A stretch of 64,000 nucleotides of DNA from Ralstonia pickettii DTP0602 (lineage in GTDB: Bacteria > Pseudomonadota > Gammaproteobacteria > Burkholderiales > Burkholderiaceae), in contig CP006668.1 of assembly GCA_000471925.1 (NCBI GenBank), forward strand, positions 186,001 through 250,000, in the 5' to 3' direction. This document shows, one piece after another, positions 54,570 through 64,000 of the stretch. The first letter of the stretch is position 1; every line of letters begins with the position of its first letter. Below the pieces are notes generated by a model. That model did not search any database and was not told the DNA's origin. It saw only the letters and a program-made list of their open reading frames with translations. Both the position numbers and the translations under genes were made by a program.

Positions 54570-54619
54570 GTAACAGTCTCACTTACACTCTGTAACAGTT
54601 GTAACGGAGTCGATAACAG
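54570..54619 (+). promoter_or_regulatory. Repeated GTAACAG motifs in the flhD leader
   Basis: GTAACAG at 54570 and 54592, GTAACGG at 54601, ATAACAG at 54613, and an inverted GTAACAA at 54470. Spacings of 22, 9 and 12 bases suggest a repeated regulator site overlapping the start of transcription, or an RNA-level element. Confidence 0.45.
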
Positions 54620-54756
54620 TAAGACACGGGCGAAGTTCCTTTTGTCGTACGTTGTACCCGCCCAGCCGCATACAAACGATCCGGTCGCCGGCGCCTTCGG
54701 GCTCCGGTAAGCGCTGGACAAGCGGCCATGGCAGGTTTTTTGGTAGCGGGGAAAAA

Positions 54757-55074
54757 TTGGAAAGCAGTGAAGTTCTCCAGGAGATCAGGGAGGTCAATCT
54801 CGCCTATCTGCTGCTCGCGCAACGCCTGGTGCGCGAAAACCAAGTCGAAGCCATGTTCCGGCTCGGGGTCAGCAAGGAAATCGCCGATATCCTTGGCAAG
54901 CTGACGTCCGCGCAACTCGTCAAGCTGGCGGCATCCAACATGGTGCTGTGCAGGTTCCGCTTCGACGACCATGCGCTTCTGTCCACTCTCACCCACACGG
55001 CCAAGAGCCATGACATGCAGCAGATCCACGCCGCGATCCTGCTGGCACGTCAGCCTGTGGAGTCCCTCAATTGA
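54757..55074 (+). CDS. flhD: FlhD, flagellar master activator subunit
   Basis: A 105-residue FlhD, the family length, if started at TTG 54757 behind GGGGA. It reads [26 protein letters not shown] and [12 protein letters not shown], both highly conserved. With FlhC it forms the FlhD4C2 activator of class II flagellar promoters. An upstream in-frame frame reaches 54652 but its residues are not conserved. A TTG start is a means to keep expression low. Confidence 0.93.
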   Translation: MESSEVLQEIREVNLAYLLLAQRLVRENQVEAMFRLGVSKEIADILGKLTSAQLVKLAASNMVLCRFRFDDHALLSTLTHTAKSHDMQQIHAAILLARQPVESLN

Positions 55075-55679
55075 CCGCGCTGCTGAAGGCCGAACCCACA
55101 CGGAGCTTCACGGCCACCTCCGCAGCCGCCCCCCGCAAGAGCGTTCTCCAGGATGCCAACCAGACCCAGCTCGCCATCGAGCTGATCGGCCTGGGTGCGC
55201 GCCTGCAGGTGCTTGAAGCCGAGACCACGCTGTCGCGTGACCGGCTCATCCGCCTGTACAAGGAACTGCGCGGCGTCTCGCCCCCCAAGGGCATGCTTCC
55301 CTTCTCGACGGACTGGTTCACCACCTGGCTGCCGAATATCCACTCTTCGCTGTTCTTCTCTGCCTACCAGTTCATGGTGCAGGAAGGCGAGACCGTGGGC
55401 ATCCGTGCGGTGGTGGCGGCATACCGCCTGTACCTTGAGCATGTTTCGCTGCTGGGCGGCGAAATTGTCTTAAGTTTCACGCGTGCCTGGACGTTAGTAC
55501 GGTTCTTCGAGAGCAACATGCTGCAGCTGTCCAGCTGCACGTGTTGCGGCGGACAGTTCGTCACGCACGCGTATGAGCCGCACGCGAACTTCGTGTGCAG
55601 CCTGTGCCGTCCGCCCTCACGCGCAGGGAAAGTGAAGAAGCTCTCGAAAGACGCCGCCGCCGAGCAGACCAACGCCTGA
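55071..55679 (+). CDS. flhC: FlhC, flagellar master activator subunit
   Basis: A 202-residue FlhC. The zinc site is visible as C-T-C-C-G-G-Q-F and C-S-L-C-R-P-P in the last third. [17 protein letters not shown] is the conserved N-terminal helix. It starts with TTG at 55071, overlapping the flhD stop by 4 bases (TTGA), so its translation is coupled to flhD. Confidence 0.93.
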   Translation: MTALLKAEPTRSFTATSAAAPRKSVLQDANQTQLAIELIGLGARLQVLEAETTLSRDRLIRLYKELRGVSPPKGMLPFSTDWFTTWLPNIHSSLFFSAYQFMVQEGETVGIRAVVAAYRLYLEHVSLLGGEIVLSFTRAWTLVRFFESNMLQLSSCTCCGGQFVTHAYEPHANFVCSLCRPPSRAGKVKKLSKDAAAEQTNA

Positions 55680-55799
55680 TCCTGGTCAAGGTCCGCCGGC
55701 TGGCAAGCTTGCAGCGCTGGCGGACGGAGGCCTCTCCGTGCGCCCGTGCGACGGGCAACTGTGCGTGGTTGACGCGCGTTTTTTGACGGGGATCCGATC

Positions 55800-56663
55800 G
55801 TGCTAGTAGTTCTTGGCTATGTCGTCGTGGTAGTGGCGGTGCTTGGCGGTTATGCCATGACCGGCGGCCACATGGGCGCGCTATATCAACCGGCGGAATT
55901 TGTGATCATCGGAGGCGCCGCCTTCGGCGCCTTCATCGCCACCAATACGGGCAAGGCCATCAAGGCCACCGCCAAGGCCCTGCCGGGCCTGTTCAAGAGC
56001 TCCAAGTACAAGAAAGAGCTGTACCTGGACGTCATGTCGCTGCTGTACGTGCTGCTGTCCAAGGCACGGCGCGAGGGCATCCTGTTCCTGGAAAAGGAAA
56101 TCGCGGACCCCGCCGCCAGCAGCGTCTTCAGCCAGTACCCGCGCATTCTGTCGGATCCGGTGGTGATGGAATTCCTCACCGACTACCTGCGCATGATGGT
56201 CAACGGCAACATGAACGCCTTCGAGATCGAGGCCCTGATGGACCACGAGATCGAGACCTTCCGTCACGAAGCCGAGATCCCCGCCCATGCGCTGTCGCGC
56301 GTCGGCGATGCGCTGCCCGCCTTCGGCATCGTCGCCGCGGTGATGGGCGTGGTGCATGCGCTGGGTTCGGCCGACCTGCCGCCGGCCGAGCTGGGCGCGC
56401 TGATCGCGCACGCCATGGTCGGTACCTTCCTGGGCATCCTGCTGGCCTACGGTTTTGTTTCGCCGCTGGCCGCGCGCATCGAGCTGCAGGTCTCCGAGAA
56501 CGTCAAGGTCTACGAATGCATCAAGGTCGTGCTGCTCGCCTCCCTGAACGGCTACGCGCCGCTGGTGGCGGTGGAATTCGGCCGCAAGGTGCTGTACTCC
56601 ACGGTGCGGCCGTCGTTCCTTGAGCTCGACGACCACGTGCGTGAAGTCAAGAGCCTGAACTAA
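55800..56663 (+). CDS. motA: MotA, flagellar stator subunit
   Basis: A 287-residue MotA with four membrane segments (near 3-22, 30-50, 172-192, 201-222) and the large cytoplasmic loop between the second and third. P-A-F-G-I-V-A-A-V-M-G-V near residue 175 contains the conserved proline of the proton path. The start is a GTG at 55800. With MotB it forms the H+-driven stator. Confidence 0.94.
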   Translation: MLVVLGYVVVVVAVLGGYAMTGGHMGALYQPAEFVIIGGAAFGAFIATNTGKAIKATAKALPGLFKSSKYKKELYLDVMSLLYVLLSKARREGILFLEKEIADPAASSVFSQYPRILSDPVVMEFLTDYLRMMVNGNMNAFEIEALMDHEIETFRHEAEIPAHALSRVGDALPAFGIVAAVMGVVHALGSADLPPAELGALIAHAMVGTFLGILLAYGFVSPLAARIELQVSENVKVYECIKVVLLASLNGYAPLVAVEFGRKVLYSTVRPSFLELDDHVREVKSLN

Positions 56664-56690
56664 GTCGCGCAAGCAGCAAGGGGCACCGCC

Positions 56691-57662
56691 ATGAGCAGCG
56701 CACACGACATGCGTCCGATCATCGTCCGCCGGACGAAGGCGCACGCCAGGCCGCACGGCAACCATAGCTGGAAGATCGCCTACGCCGACTTCATGACGGC
56801 GATGATGGCGCTGTTCCTGGTGCTGTGGCTGCTCTCCAGCGCCAACAAGAAGACGCTGGAAGGCATTGCCGAGTATTTCCGCATGCCGCTGAAGGTGGCC
56901 ATCGTCGGCGGCGAGAAAAGCAGCCAGTCGCCCAGCGTGATACCGGGCGGCGGCATGGACGCAATGCGCAAGGACGGCGAGATCATGCGCGCCCGCGACA
57001 ACGATCCCAGCGACGAGCAGCGCCGCAACGAACAGCAGGAAGCGCAGCGCCTGCGCGCGCTCAAGCAGCGGCTGGAGCAGATCATCGAGAACAACCCGAT
57101 GCTGCGCCAGTTCCGTCCGCAATTGCTGCTGGACATCACCAGCGAGGGCCTGCGCATCCAGATCCTGGATACGCAGAACCGCCCGATGTTCCGCACCGGC
57201 AGCGCCACCGTCGAAAGCTATATGCGCACCATCCTGCGCGAGATCGGCCCGGTGCTGAACGAGCTGCCGAACAAGGTCAGCCTGTCGGGCCATACCGACG
57301 CGGCCAACTATTCCAACGGCGAGCGCACCTACAGCAACTGGGAGCTGTCCGGCGACCGCGCCAATGCCTCGCGCCGCGAACTGATCGCCGGCGGCATGCA
57401 GGAAGGCAAGGTGCTGCGCGTGCTGGGCCTGGCCGCGACCATGCCGCTGGACAAGGAAGACCTGCTGGCGCCGGTCAACCGCCGCATCAGCATCGTCGTG
57501 CTCAACCAGAAGGCCCAGGCGCGCTTCGAGGCCGAGAACGCCAGCGCCGCTGAAGTTTCGGTGGCGGCGCAGGCCGGCAAGGCGGCGCAGGAAATGCAGG
57601 CCGGCCTGGCGGCCGCATCCTCACCCGCGGCCACGCCTGAGCCAAAGAGCAGCAAGCCATGA
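56691..57662 (+). CDS. motB: MotB, flagellar stator subunit
   Basis: A 323-residue MotB. The single membrane span starts Y-A-D-F-M-T-A-M-M-A-L-F with the proton-binding Asp33. The OmpA-like peptidoglycan-binding domain is near 150-275 (L-S-G-H-T-D-A, S-N-W-E-L-S-G-D-R-A-N-A-S-R). Begins 27 bases after motA behind AAGGGG. Confidence 0.95.
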   Translation: MSSAHDMRPIIVRRTKAHARPHGNHSWKIAYADFMTAMMALFLVLWLLSSANKKTLEGIAEYFRMPLKVAIVGGEKSSQSPSVIPGGGMDAMRKDGEIMRARDNDPSDEQRRNEQQEAQRLRALKQRLEQIIENNPMLRQFRPQLLLDITSEGLRIQILDTQNRPMFRTGSATVESYMRTILREIGPVLNELPNKVSLSGHTDAANYSNGERTYSNWELSGDRANASRRELIAGGMQEGKVLRVLGLAATMPLDKEDLLAPVNRRISIVVLNQKAQARFEAENASAAEVSVAAQAGKAAQEMQAGLAAASSPAATPEPKSSKP

Positions 57663-57745
57663 CCAGGCAATCGATGCAGGAAACCAAGCAGCAACCCATG
57701 AAGCGCGGCCGCCCGGCGGCGCCCGCGCCTAGCGCAGTAATTTAG
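57659..57745 (+). CDS. Possible 28-codon ORF between motB and cheA
   Basis: ATG at 57659 overlaps the motB stop (ATGA) and its TAG ends where an alternative GTG start of cheA begins. The peptide (M-T-R-Q-S-M-Q-E-T-K-Q-Q-P-M-K-R-G-R-P-A-A) is basic and Gln/Pro rich. It may be a leader that couples motB and cheA translation rather than a functional protein. Confidence 0.35.
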   Translation: MTRQSMQETKQQPMKRGRPAAPAPSAVI

Positions 57746-57759
57746 TGAGTCAGGACGCC

Positions 57760-59778
57760 ATGTCTGTCGATATCGATATCACACAGTTTTACCAGACCTT
57801 CTTCGAGGAAGCGGAAGAACTGCTCGTGGAAATGGAGCAGCTGCTGCTCGGCCTGGACATCGAGTCGCCCGATCCCGAACATCTGAACGCGATCTTCCGG
57901 GCGGCGCACTCGATCAAGGGCGGGGCCGCCACCTTCGGGTTCGCGGCGCTGACCGAGACCACGCACATCTTCGAGAACCTGCTGGACCGCACGCGCCGGC
58001 AGGAACTGGCGTTGACCCGGACCATCATCGACACCTTTCTGGAAACCAAGGACGTGTTGCAAGATCAGCTCAACGCCTACCGCAACGGCACCGAACCCGA
58101 TCCGGAAACGCTGGTGCGCATCTGCGCCGTGCTGCAGCAGCTGGCGCAGGAAGCCGCAGGGCATGCTGGCGCTGCAGTTGCCGCACCCGTTCCCGCAGCG
58201 GCGCCTGTCGCTGCCGCCGCACCAGCCGCTGCCCCGGCAGGCGGCGGACTGAAGATCCGCCTGATCAAGGTCTCCGCCGCCGACCAGGCGCTGCTGCGCG
58301 AAGAACTCGCCAACCTGGGCGAGATCACCGGCCAGCAGGAGGTCAACGGCGAGCTGGTGGTATGGCTCAACACGCAATGCAGCGCCGACGACATCATTGC
58401 GGTGTGCTGCTTCGTGATCGACATGGACCAGATCGTGATCGAAGCCGCCAGCGACGCGCCCATTGCCGCACCGGCCCAGGCCCCGGCCCCGGCTCCGGTC
58501 GCCGCTCCCGCAGCGGCTGCACCCGCGCCGGCACCTGCCGCTGCCGCGCGCGAGAAGGCCAAGCCGGCCCCGGCCGCCGCGCACGCGCACGGTGAAGGCT
58601 CGATCCGCGTGCCGACCGAGAAGGTCGACCAGATCATCAACCTGGTTGGCGAACTGGTGATCACCCAGTCGATGCTGGCGCAGACCGCCTCGTCGCTGGA
58701 CCCGGTGCTGTTCGACCGCCTGTTCTCCGGCATGGGCCAGCTCGAGCGCAATGCGCGCGACCTGCAGGAAGCGGTGATGTCGATCCGCATGATGCCGATG
58801 GACTATGTGTTCTCGCGCTTCCCGCGCCTGGTGCGCGACCTCGCCAGCAAGCTCGGCAAGCAGATCGACCTGGTCACGTTCGGCAAGGCCACCGAGCTCG
58901 ACAAGAGCCTGATCGAACGCATCATCGACCCGCTCACCCACCTGGTGCGCAACAGCCTGGACCACGGCATCGAGACGCCCGACAAGCGCATCGCCGCAGG
59001 CAAGGATGCGACCGGCCAGCTGATCCTGTCCGCGCAGCACCACGGCGGCAATATCGTGATCGAAGTGAGCGACGACGGTGGTGGCCTGAACCGCGAGCGC
59101 ATCCTGGCCAAGGCCATCCAGAACGGCCTGCCGGTGTCCGAGAACATCAGCGACGAGGAAGTCTGGCAGCTGATCTTCGCGCCAGGCTTCTCCACCGCCG
59201 AGGTCATCACCGATGTTTCCGGCCGCGGCGTGGGCATGGACGTGGTCAAGCGCAACATCCAGGAGATGGGCGGCCATGTCGAGATCAGCTCGCGCCCGGG
59301 CCTGGGCACCACCATCCGCATCGTGCTGCCGCTGACGCTGGCGATCCTGGATGGGATGTCGGTCAAGGTCGGCGAAGAGACCTTCATCCTGCCGCTGAAC
59401 TGCGTGATGGAATCGCTGCAGCCCAAGGCCGAGGACGTGCACACCGCCGCCAACTCCGACCGCGTGATGCACGTGCGCGGCGAATACCTGCCGCTGCTGG
59501 AGATGCACCGCGTCTTCAACGTCGCCGACGCGCTGCAGGAACCCACGCAGGGCATCGCCGTGATCCTGCAGGCCGAGGGCAAGCGCTTTGCGCTGCTGGT
59601 GGACCAGCTGATCGGCCAGCACCAGGTGGTGCTGAAGAACCTCGAGACCAACTACCGCAAGGTGCCGTGCATTTCCGCGGCGACCATCCTTGGCGACGGC
59701 AGCGTGGCGCTGATCGTCGATGTCGGCGCGCTGCAGCGCACCGGCGTGCGCCGGCAGGAACCGGCGCTGGCGCAATAA
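57760..59778 (+). CDS. cheA: CheA, chemotaxis histidine kinase
   Basis: A 672-residue kinase. The HPt phosphorylation site is His50 in A-A-H-S-I-K-G-G. An Ala/Pro-rich linker (about 138-165) precedes the P2 domain (about 165-230); a second follows to about 285. Then come dimerisation (about 285-350), ATPase (N-box H-L-V-R-N-S-L-D-H-G-I-E, D-D-G-G-G-L, G-R-G-V-G-M-D-V-V) and a CheW-like regulatory domain. I prefer the ATG at 57760, with AGGA upstream; a GTG at 57745 would add 5 residues. Confidence 0.96.
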   Translation: MSVDIDITQFYQTFFEEAEELLVEMEQLLLGLDIESPDPEHLNAIFRAAHSIKGGAATFGFAALTETTHIFENLLDRTRRQELALTRTIIDTFLETKDVLQDQLNAYRNGTEPDPETLVRICAVLQQLAQEAAGHAGAAVAAPVPAAAPVAAAAPAAAPAGGGLKIRLIKVSAADQALLREELANLGEITGQQEVNGELVVWLNTQCSADDIIAVCCFVIDMDQIVIEAASDAPIAAPAQAPAPAPVAAPAAAAPAPAPAAAAREKAKPAPAAAHAHGEGSIRVPTEKVDQIINLVGELVITQSMLAQTASSLDPVLFDRLFSGMGQLERNARDLQEAVMSIRMMPMDYVFSRFPRLVRDLASKLGKQIDLVTFGKATELDKSLIERIIDPLTHLVRNSLDHGIETPDKRIAAGKDATGQLILSAQHHGGNIVIEVSDDGGGLNRERILAKAIQNGLPVSENISDEEVWQLIFAPGFSTAEVITDVSGRGVGMDVVKRNIQEMGGHVEISSRPGLGTTIRIVLPLTLAILDGMSVKVGEETFILPLNCVMESLQPKAEDVHTAANSDRVMHVRGEYLPLLEMHRVFNVADALQEPTQGIAVILQAEGKRFALLVDQLIGQHQVVLKNLETNYRKVPCISAATILGDGSVALIVDVGALQRTGVRRQEPALAQ

Positions 59779-59820
59779 GCGGCCAACACCCATCGTCCAA
59801 TCACAGGAGAACAAGACATC

Positions 59821-60315
59821 ATGGCCGGCATCGGACACATCGATACCCCCGGGAGCGACGCTTCGGGCCAGGAGTTCCTGGTCTTCACGCTGGGGTCGGA
59901 GGAATACGGCATCGACATCCTCAAGGTGCAGGAGATCCGCAGCTACGAGACCGTTACGCGCATCGCCAGCGCGCCGGATTTCATCAAGGGCGTGACCAAC
60001 CTGCGCGGCGTGATCGTGCCGATCGTCGACCTGCGCCTGAAGTTCCGCCTGGGCAACGTGCGCTACGACCACCAGACCGTGGTCATCATCCTGAACGTGG
60101 CCGGTCGCGTGGTCGGCATCGTGGTGGATGGCGTGTCGGACGTGCTGACGCTGACCGGCGATGCGATCAAGCCGGCGCCGGAATTCGGCGTGTCGGTCTC
60201 GACCGAGCACCTGACCGGCCTGGGCACCGTCGACGGCCGCATGCTGGTGCTGATCGATATCGAGAAGCTGATGACCAGCGCCGAGATGGAGCTGGTCGAG
60301 GCCGAACTGGCCTGA
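59821..60315 (+). CDS. cheW: CheW coupling protein, second copy
   Basis: A 164-residue CheW ([35 protein letters not shown]). It sits 42 bases after cheA, behind AGGAGAA, and is the partner within the main che operon. Confidence 0.95.
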   Translation: MAGIGHIDTPGSDASGQEFLVFTLGSEEYGIDILKVQEIRSYETVTRIASAPDFIKGVTNLRGVIVPIVDLRLKFRLGNVRYDHQTVVIILNVAGRVVGIVVDGVSDVLTLTGDAIKPAPEFGVSVSTEHLTGLGTVDGRMLVLIDIEKLMTSAEMELVEAELA

Positions 60316-60368
60316 TCCCGGCCGCGCTCCCAACGCCCCCGCCGTAACCTGCAATACCAAGCGAAGCC

Positions 60369-61292
60369 ATGACGCCGTTCCGCAATGCCGCCAGCGCTCC
60401 CGGCAGCCTTACCGGCTTCCCGGGCGCCGTCTCCGCGCCGGCCGCTACCCTGCGGCGCGATGAGATGCGGGACTTCCTGCTGACCGAGCGCGACTTCGAG
60501 AAGATCCGCGCGCTGATCCACCGGCGCGCCGGCATCTCGCTGGGCAGCCACAAGCGCGAGATGGTCTACAGCCGTCTGGCGCGGCGCCTGCGCACGCTGC
60601 AGCTGTCGGACTTCGCCTCCTACCTGGCGCTGCTGGACGCGGACGACCGCTCGCCCGAGTGGGAGTTCTTCACCAACGCGCTGACGACCAACCTGACCTC
60701 GTTCTTCCGCGAGGCGCACCACTTCCCGCTGCTGGCTGAGCACGCGAAGAAGATCGGCCGCCCGTACAGCGTCTGGTGTTCCGCGGCATCGACCGGCGAG
60801 GAACCGTACTCGATCGCCATCACGCTGGCCGAGGCGCTGGGCGACCGCGCCGCCACTGTGCTGGCCACCGACATCGACACGCAGGTGCTGGCCAAGGCCC
60901 GCAGCGCCGTGTATTCGGCCGACCAGGTCGCGCGGCTCTCGCCCGAGCGCCTGAAGCGATTCTTCCTGAAGGGCACCGGCCCGCGCGCCGGCTCGGTCAG
61001 GGTCAAGCCGGAACTGGCCGCCACCATCGCGTTCGAGCCGCTCAACCTGCTCGCGCCAGACTGGGGCATCCGCGAGCAGTTCGATGCGATCTTCTGCCGC
61101 AACGTGATGATCTACTTCGACAAGCCGACCCAGGGACGCATCCTGGAGCGCTTCGTGCCGCTGCTCAAGCCGCACGGGCTGCTGTTTGCCGGCCACTCGG
61201 AGAACTTTTCCTACGTCACGCGCGCCTTCCAGCTGCGCGGGCAGACGGTCTACGAGCTGGCGTCGGATGCCGCCAGGGCGGGAAGGCCGTGA
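60369..61292 (+). CDS. cheR: CheR, receptor methyltransferase
   Basis: A 307-residue CheR that methylates receptor glutamates with SAM. N-terminal helical domain near 35-100; SAM domain after it, with [20 protein letters not shown] and F-C-R-N-V-M-I-Y-F. The beta-subdomain insert that binds x-W-x-x-F tails is expected near 190-230. It ends in a 1-base overlap with cheD. Confidence 0.95.
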   Translation: MTPFRNAASAPGSLTGFPGAVSAPAATLRRDEMRDFLLTERDFEKIRALIHRRAGISLGSHKREMVYSRLARRLRTLQLSDFASYLALLDADDRSPEWEFFTNALTTNLTSFFREAHHFPLLAEHAKKIGRPYSVWCSAASTGEEPYSIAITLAEALGDRAATVLATDIDTQVLAKARSAVYSADQVARLSPERLKRFFLKGTGPRAGSVRVKPELAATIAFEPLNLLAPDWGIREQFDAIFCRNVMIYFDKPTQGRILERFVPLLKPHGLLFAGHSENFSYVTRAFQLRGQTVYELASDAARAGRP

Positions 61293-61957
61293 TGCGCACG
61301 CCCCAACTTCCCGAAGCGCTGGCCACGCGCACGTACTTCGACCGCGAGTTCGGCAAGCAGGCGGTCAAGCTGCTGCCCAACGAGTACTACGTGACCCGCG
61401 AGGACATGGTGCTGACCACCGTGCTCGGATCGTGCGTGGCCGCGTGCATCCGCGACGAGACCGCGGGCGTCGGCGGCATGAACCACTTCATGCTGCCCGA
61501 CGATGACGGCGGCGGCGCCGACCGCATGCTGTCGGCGTCGATGCGCTACGGCAGCTACGCGCTGGAAGTGCTGATCAACGAGCTGCTCAAGATGGGCGCG
61601 CGCCGGGAGCGGCTGGAGGCCAAGGTCTTCGGCGGCGGCGCAGTGCTGGCCAACATGACCACGCTGAATATCGGCGACCGCAACGCGGACTTCGTGCTGC
61701 GCTACCTGAAGGCCGAGGAGATCCGCGTCGCGGCGCAGGACCTGCGCGGCCCGCATGCGCGCCGCGTCAGCTATTTCCCGAGCGGCGGGCTGGCGCTGGT
61801 GCGCCGCCTGACGCGGCAGGACGACCAGGTCTCGGTGGCGCGCGAAGAAAGCGCGCTGGCGCGCGCCATCGCCACCTCGGCCAAGGCACCGCCGCGCACG
61901 CCCGAACTGTTTGCGCGGCAGGCTTCCCTGGACCCAACCAAGCACGACCTTATATGA
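61292..61957 (+). CDS. cheD: CheD, receptor deamidase
   Basis: A 221-residue CheD. The catalytic Cys is in L-G-S-C-V-A-A-C (near residue 49) and His in [20 protein letters not shown] and G-G are typical. It deamidates receptor glutamines and, in some bacteria, modulates CheC-like phosphatases; none is seen here. Overlaps cheR (1 base) and cheB (4 bases). Confidence 0.93.
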   Translation: MRTPQLPEALATRTYFDREFGKQAVKLLPNEYYVTREDMVLTTVLGSCVAACIRDETAGVGGMNHFMLPDDDGGGADRMLSASMRYGSYALEVLINELLKMGARRERLEAKVFGGGAVLANMTTLNIGDRNADFVLRYLKAEEIRVAAQDLRGPHARRVSYFPSGGLALVRRLTRQDDQVSVAREESALARAIATSAKAPPRTPELFARQASLDPTKHDLI

Positions 61958-63024
61958 CTGCCGCCAAGATCAAGGTGCTCTGCGTGGACGACTCCGCGCT
62001 GATCCGCAGCCTGATGACGGAGATCATCAACAGCCAGCCGGACATGGAAGTGGTGGGCACCGCGCCCGACCCGCTGGTGGCGCGCGACCTGATCAAGCGC
62101 CTGAACCCGGACGTGCTGACGCTGGACGTCGAAATGCCGCGCATGGACGGCCTGGACTTTCTCGAGCGGCTGATGCGGCTGCGGCCCATGCCCGTGCTGA
62201 TGGTGTCGTCGCTGACCGAGCGCGGCTCCGAGATCACCATGCGCGCGCTGGAGCTGGGCGCGGTGGACTTCGTCACCAAGCCCAAGCTGGGCATCCGCGA
62301 CGGGCTGCTGGAATACACCGACACCATCGCCGACAAGCTGCGCGCCGCCGCGCGTGCGCGCGTGCGCGCGGCTGCGCAGCCCACGGCCGCGGCGGAAGCC
62401 GCACCGATGCTGCGCAGCCCGCTGCTGTCGACCGAGAAGCTGATCATCCTGGGCGCCTCCACCGGCGGCACCGAGGCCATCAAGGAATTCCTGATGCCGC
62501 TGCCGCCGGACAGCCCGGCGGTGATGATCGTCCAGCATATGCCGGCCGGCTTCACGCGTTCGTTCGCGCAGCGCCTGGACGGGCTGTGCCGCATCACTGT
62601 CAAGGAGGCGGTGCACGGCGAGCGCGTGCTGCCGGGCCATGCGTATATCGCGCCGGGCGACTCGCACCTGCGCCTGGCGCGCAGCGGCGCCAACTACGTC
62701 GCGCACCTGTCGCAGGAAGCGCCGGTGAATCGCCACCGCCCGTCCGTGGACGTGCTGTTCGATTCGGCCGCCGAGCATGGCGGCAAGAACGTGATCGGCG
62801 TAATCCTGACCGGGATGGGCAAGGACGGCGCGCGCGGCATGCTGCGCATGCGCGAAGCCGGCGCCTACAACCTGGCCCAGGACGAGCACACATGCATCGT
62901 GTTTGGCATGCCGAAGGAGGCGATTGCCGCCGGCGGCGTGCATGAAGTCGTGCCCTTGCCGGCGATGACCCAGCGCGTGATGGCGCGCCTGGCCACCTAC
63001 GGCACGCGCGCGCAGCGGGTGTAA
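61954..63024 (+). CDS. cheB: CheB, receptor methylesterase
   Basis: A 356-residue CheB. The receiver domain has Asp58 ([11 protein letters not shown]). The methylesterase triad is Ser169 (G-A-S-T-G-G), His195 (V-Q-H-M-P) and Asp291 (G-M-G-K-D-G-A). Overlaps the cheD stop by 4 bases (ATGA). Confidence 0.96.
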   Translation: MTAAKIKVLCVDDSALIRSLMTEIINSQPDMEVVGTAPDPLVARDLIKRLNPDVLTLDVEMPRMDGLDFLERLMRLRPMPVLMVSSLTERGSEITMRALELGAVDFVTKPKLGIRDGLLEYTDTIADKLRAAARARVRAAAQPTAAAEAAPMLRSPLLSTEKLIILGASTGGTEAIKEFLMPLPPDSPAVMIVQHMPAGFTRSFAQRLDGLCRITVKEAVHGERVLPGHAYIAPGDSHLRLARSGANYVAHLSQEAPVNRHRPSVDVLFDSAAEHGGKNVIGVILTGMGKDGARGMLRMREAGAYNLAQDEHTCIVFGMPKEAIAAGGVHEVVPLPAMTQRVMARLATYGTRAQRV

Positions 63025-63111
63025 ATGAATCGGGGAGGGCGCGCATGCATGCCGGCATGCGGCGCCCGCCCTGGCAACAAGCCATAACTGTATTTACTTG
63101 GAGCCGTCAAA

Positions 63112-63498
63112 GTGGACAAGAGCATCAAGATCCTGGTCGTGGATGATTTCCCGACCATGCGCCGGATCATCCGCAACCTGCTCAAGGAGCTGGGTTTCGT
63201 CAACGTCGAGGAAGCCGAGGACGGCGCCGCCGGCCTGGAGAAGGCCAGGGACGGCAGCTTCCAGTTCGTGATCTCGGACTGGAACATGCCCAATATGGAC
63301 GGCCTGTCCATGCTGCAGGCGATCCGCGCCGATGCCAATATCGGCAAGACCCCGGTGCTGATGGTGACGGCCGAGGCCAAGAAGGAGAACATCATTGCAG
63401 CAGCCCAGGCGGGCGCCAACGGCTATGTGGTCAAGCCGTTCACGGCGGCCACGCTGGACGAGAAGATCACCAAGATCTTCGAAAAGCTCGGCGGCTGA
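63112..63498 (+). CDS. cheY: CheY, chemotaxis response regulator
   Basis: A 128-residue CheY: Asp11-Asp12, Asp56 ([10 protein letters not shown]), Thr86 and Lys108 (V-K-P-F). The W-N-M-P-N-M-D-G and [16 protein letters not shown] segments match the flagellar-motor-binding enteric type. The start is GTG at 63112 behind TTGGAG. Confidence 0.96.
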   Translation: MDKSIKILVVDDFPTMRRIIRNLLKELGFVNVEEAEDGAAGLEKARDGSFQFVISDWNMPNMDGLSMLQAIRADANIGKTPVLMVTAEAKKENIIAAAQAGANGYVVKPFTAATLDEKITKIFEKLGG

Positions 63499-63515
63499 GC
63501 CAGGGGAGCGTTTCC

Positions 63516-64000
63516 ATGACTCCAACCCTGAGCAACGATTCCGCCGAGCAACTGATCCTGCGCATCGGCAACCTGACGCGGATGCTGCGCGACAACATGC
63601 GTGAGCTCGGCCTGGACAAGGAGATCGAGCGCGCCGCGCAGGCCATCCCCGATGCGCGCGACCGGCTGAATTACATCGCCGCCATGACCGAGCAGGCGGC
63701 CGAGCGCACGCTCAACGCGGTCGAACTCGCGCAGCCGATCCAGTCCGACATCGAGCAGCAGGCCGAAACGCTGGACAAGCGCTGGGAGGCCTGGTTCGAG
63801 AAACCGGAGGAGCTGGCCGACGCCCGCACGCTGGTGCTCGACACCCGCGCCTTCCTGTCCGGGGTGCCCGGCCAGGCGCGCGCCACCAACAGCCACCTGC
63901 TCGACATCATGATGGCGCAGGACTTCCAGGACCTGACCGGCCAGGTCATCAAGAAGATGATGGACATGATCCGCGCGCTGGAGCAGGAGCTGCTGCAGGT
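63516..64000 (+). CDS. cheZ: CheZ, CheY-P phosphatase (3' end outside the window)
   Basis: The first 161 codons of cheZ, truncated by the window edge. The catalytic block [10 protein letters not shown] gives Asp139 and Gln143, matching Asp143 and Gln147 of Escherichia coli. The long helices before it are those of the CheZ bundle. ATG at 63516 follows GGGGAG, 17 bases after cheY. Confidence 0.92.
   Translation, partial: MTPTLSNDSAEQLILRIGNLTRMLRDNMRELGLDKEIERAAQAIPDARDRLNYIAAMTEQAAERTLNAVELAQPIQSDIEQQAETLDKRWEAWFEKPEELADARTLVLDTRAFLSGVPGQARATNSHLLDIMMAQDFQDLTGQVIKKMMDMIRALEQELLQ

Noticed and set aside
1..64000. CRISPR arrays, tRNA, rRNA and insertion sequences
   Set aside because: No regularly spaced direct repeats, cloverleaf sequences or transposase frames with terminal inverted repeats were found by reading both strands.

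Overview
The window is high-GC bacterial chromosome, read as a betaproteobacterium of the Cupriavidus/Ralstonia group. This rests on the strong G/C bias at third codon positions, four Bug-type (tripartite tricarboxylate) solute receptors without their permeases, many LysR regulators, a beta-type H-NS protein with a T-W-T-G-R-G-K-R-P motif, and a flhDC-motAB-cheAWRDBYZ motility block. Placement on the second chromosome of a Cupriavidus is an inference from gene content. No rRNA, tRNA, CRISPR array or insertion sequence was seen.

Layout. 0.2-7 kb holds small housekeeping and envelope genes: a secreted repeat protein, YggT, a MarR regulator, a glycine-zipper lipoprotein with YPQQG repeats, an acyl-CoA ligase, a dienelactone hydrolase, a secreted PLD nuclease, dodecin and a YgiW-type OB-fold protein. 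7-11.3 kb is sbcD-sbcC. 12.1-14.7 kb is pcaIJF, the last steps of the beta-ketoadipate pathway, with a PcaR-like operator upstream. 14.8-19.2 kb holds an SDR, two Bug receptors and a LysR gene. 19.3-23 kb holds a FIST sensor protein, a squalene/phytoene synthase, an alpha/beta hydrolase and SixA.

23-31.1 kb looks like a sugar-acid catabolic island. Two related LysR genes accompany a DapA-family 2-keto-3-deoxypentonate dehydratase, an alpha-ketoglutarate semialdehyde dehydrogenase, a Bug receptor, a PdxA-family dehydrogenase and an enolase-superfamily acid-sugar dehydratase. Together they can take a pentonate to 2-oxoglutarate; the PdxA homologue is the piece that does not fit. 32.3-38.5 kb is an esterase island: a tannase-family lipoprotein lacking the family's active-site cysteine pair, a LysR regulator, a second lipoprotein hydrolase and a Bug receptor. 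The two esterase genes share a 33-bp promoter element. 39-41.3 kb is a PadR regulator convergent with a nitronate monooxygenase/NTF2 pair that carries a palindromic operator. 41.5-44.2 kb has a degenerate tyrosine recombinase, galE and an H-NS gene.

44.7-64 kb is motility and chemotaxis: three chemoreceptors (one PAS/Aer-type), an EAL protein, a stand-alone response regulator, CheW, then flhDC, motAB, a 28-codon ORF, cheA, cheW, cheR, cheD, cheB, cheY and cheZ (cut by the window end). Sigma-28-like promoters precede the first chemoreceptor and the stand-alone regulator. Two receptors end in a W-x-x-F tail of the kind that tethers CheR/CheB.
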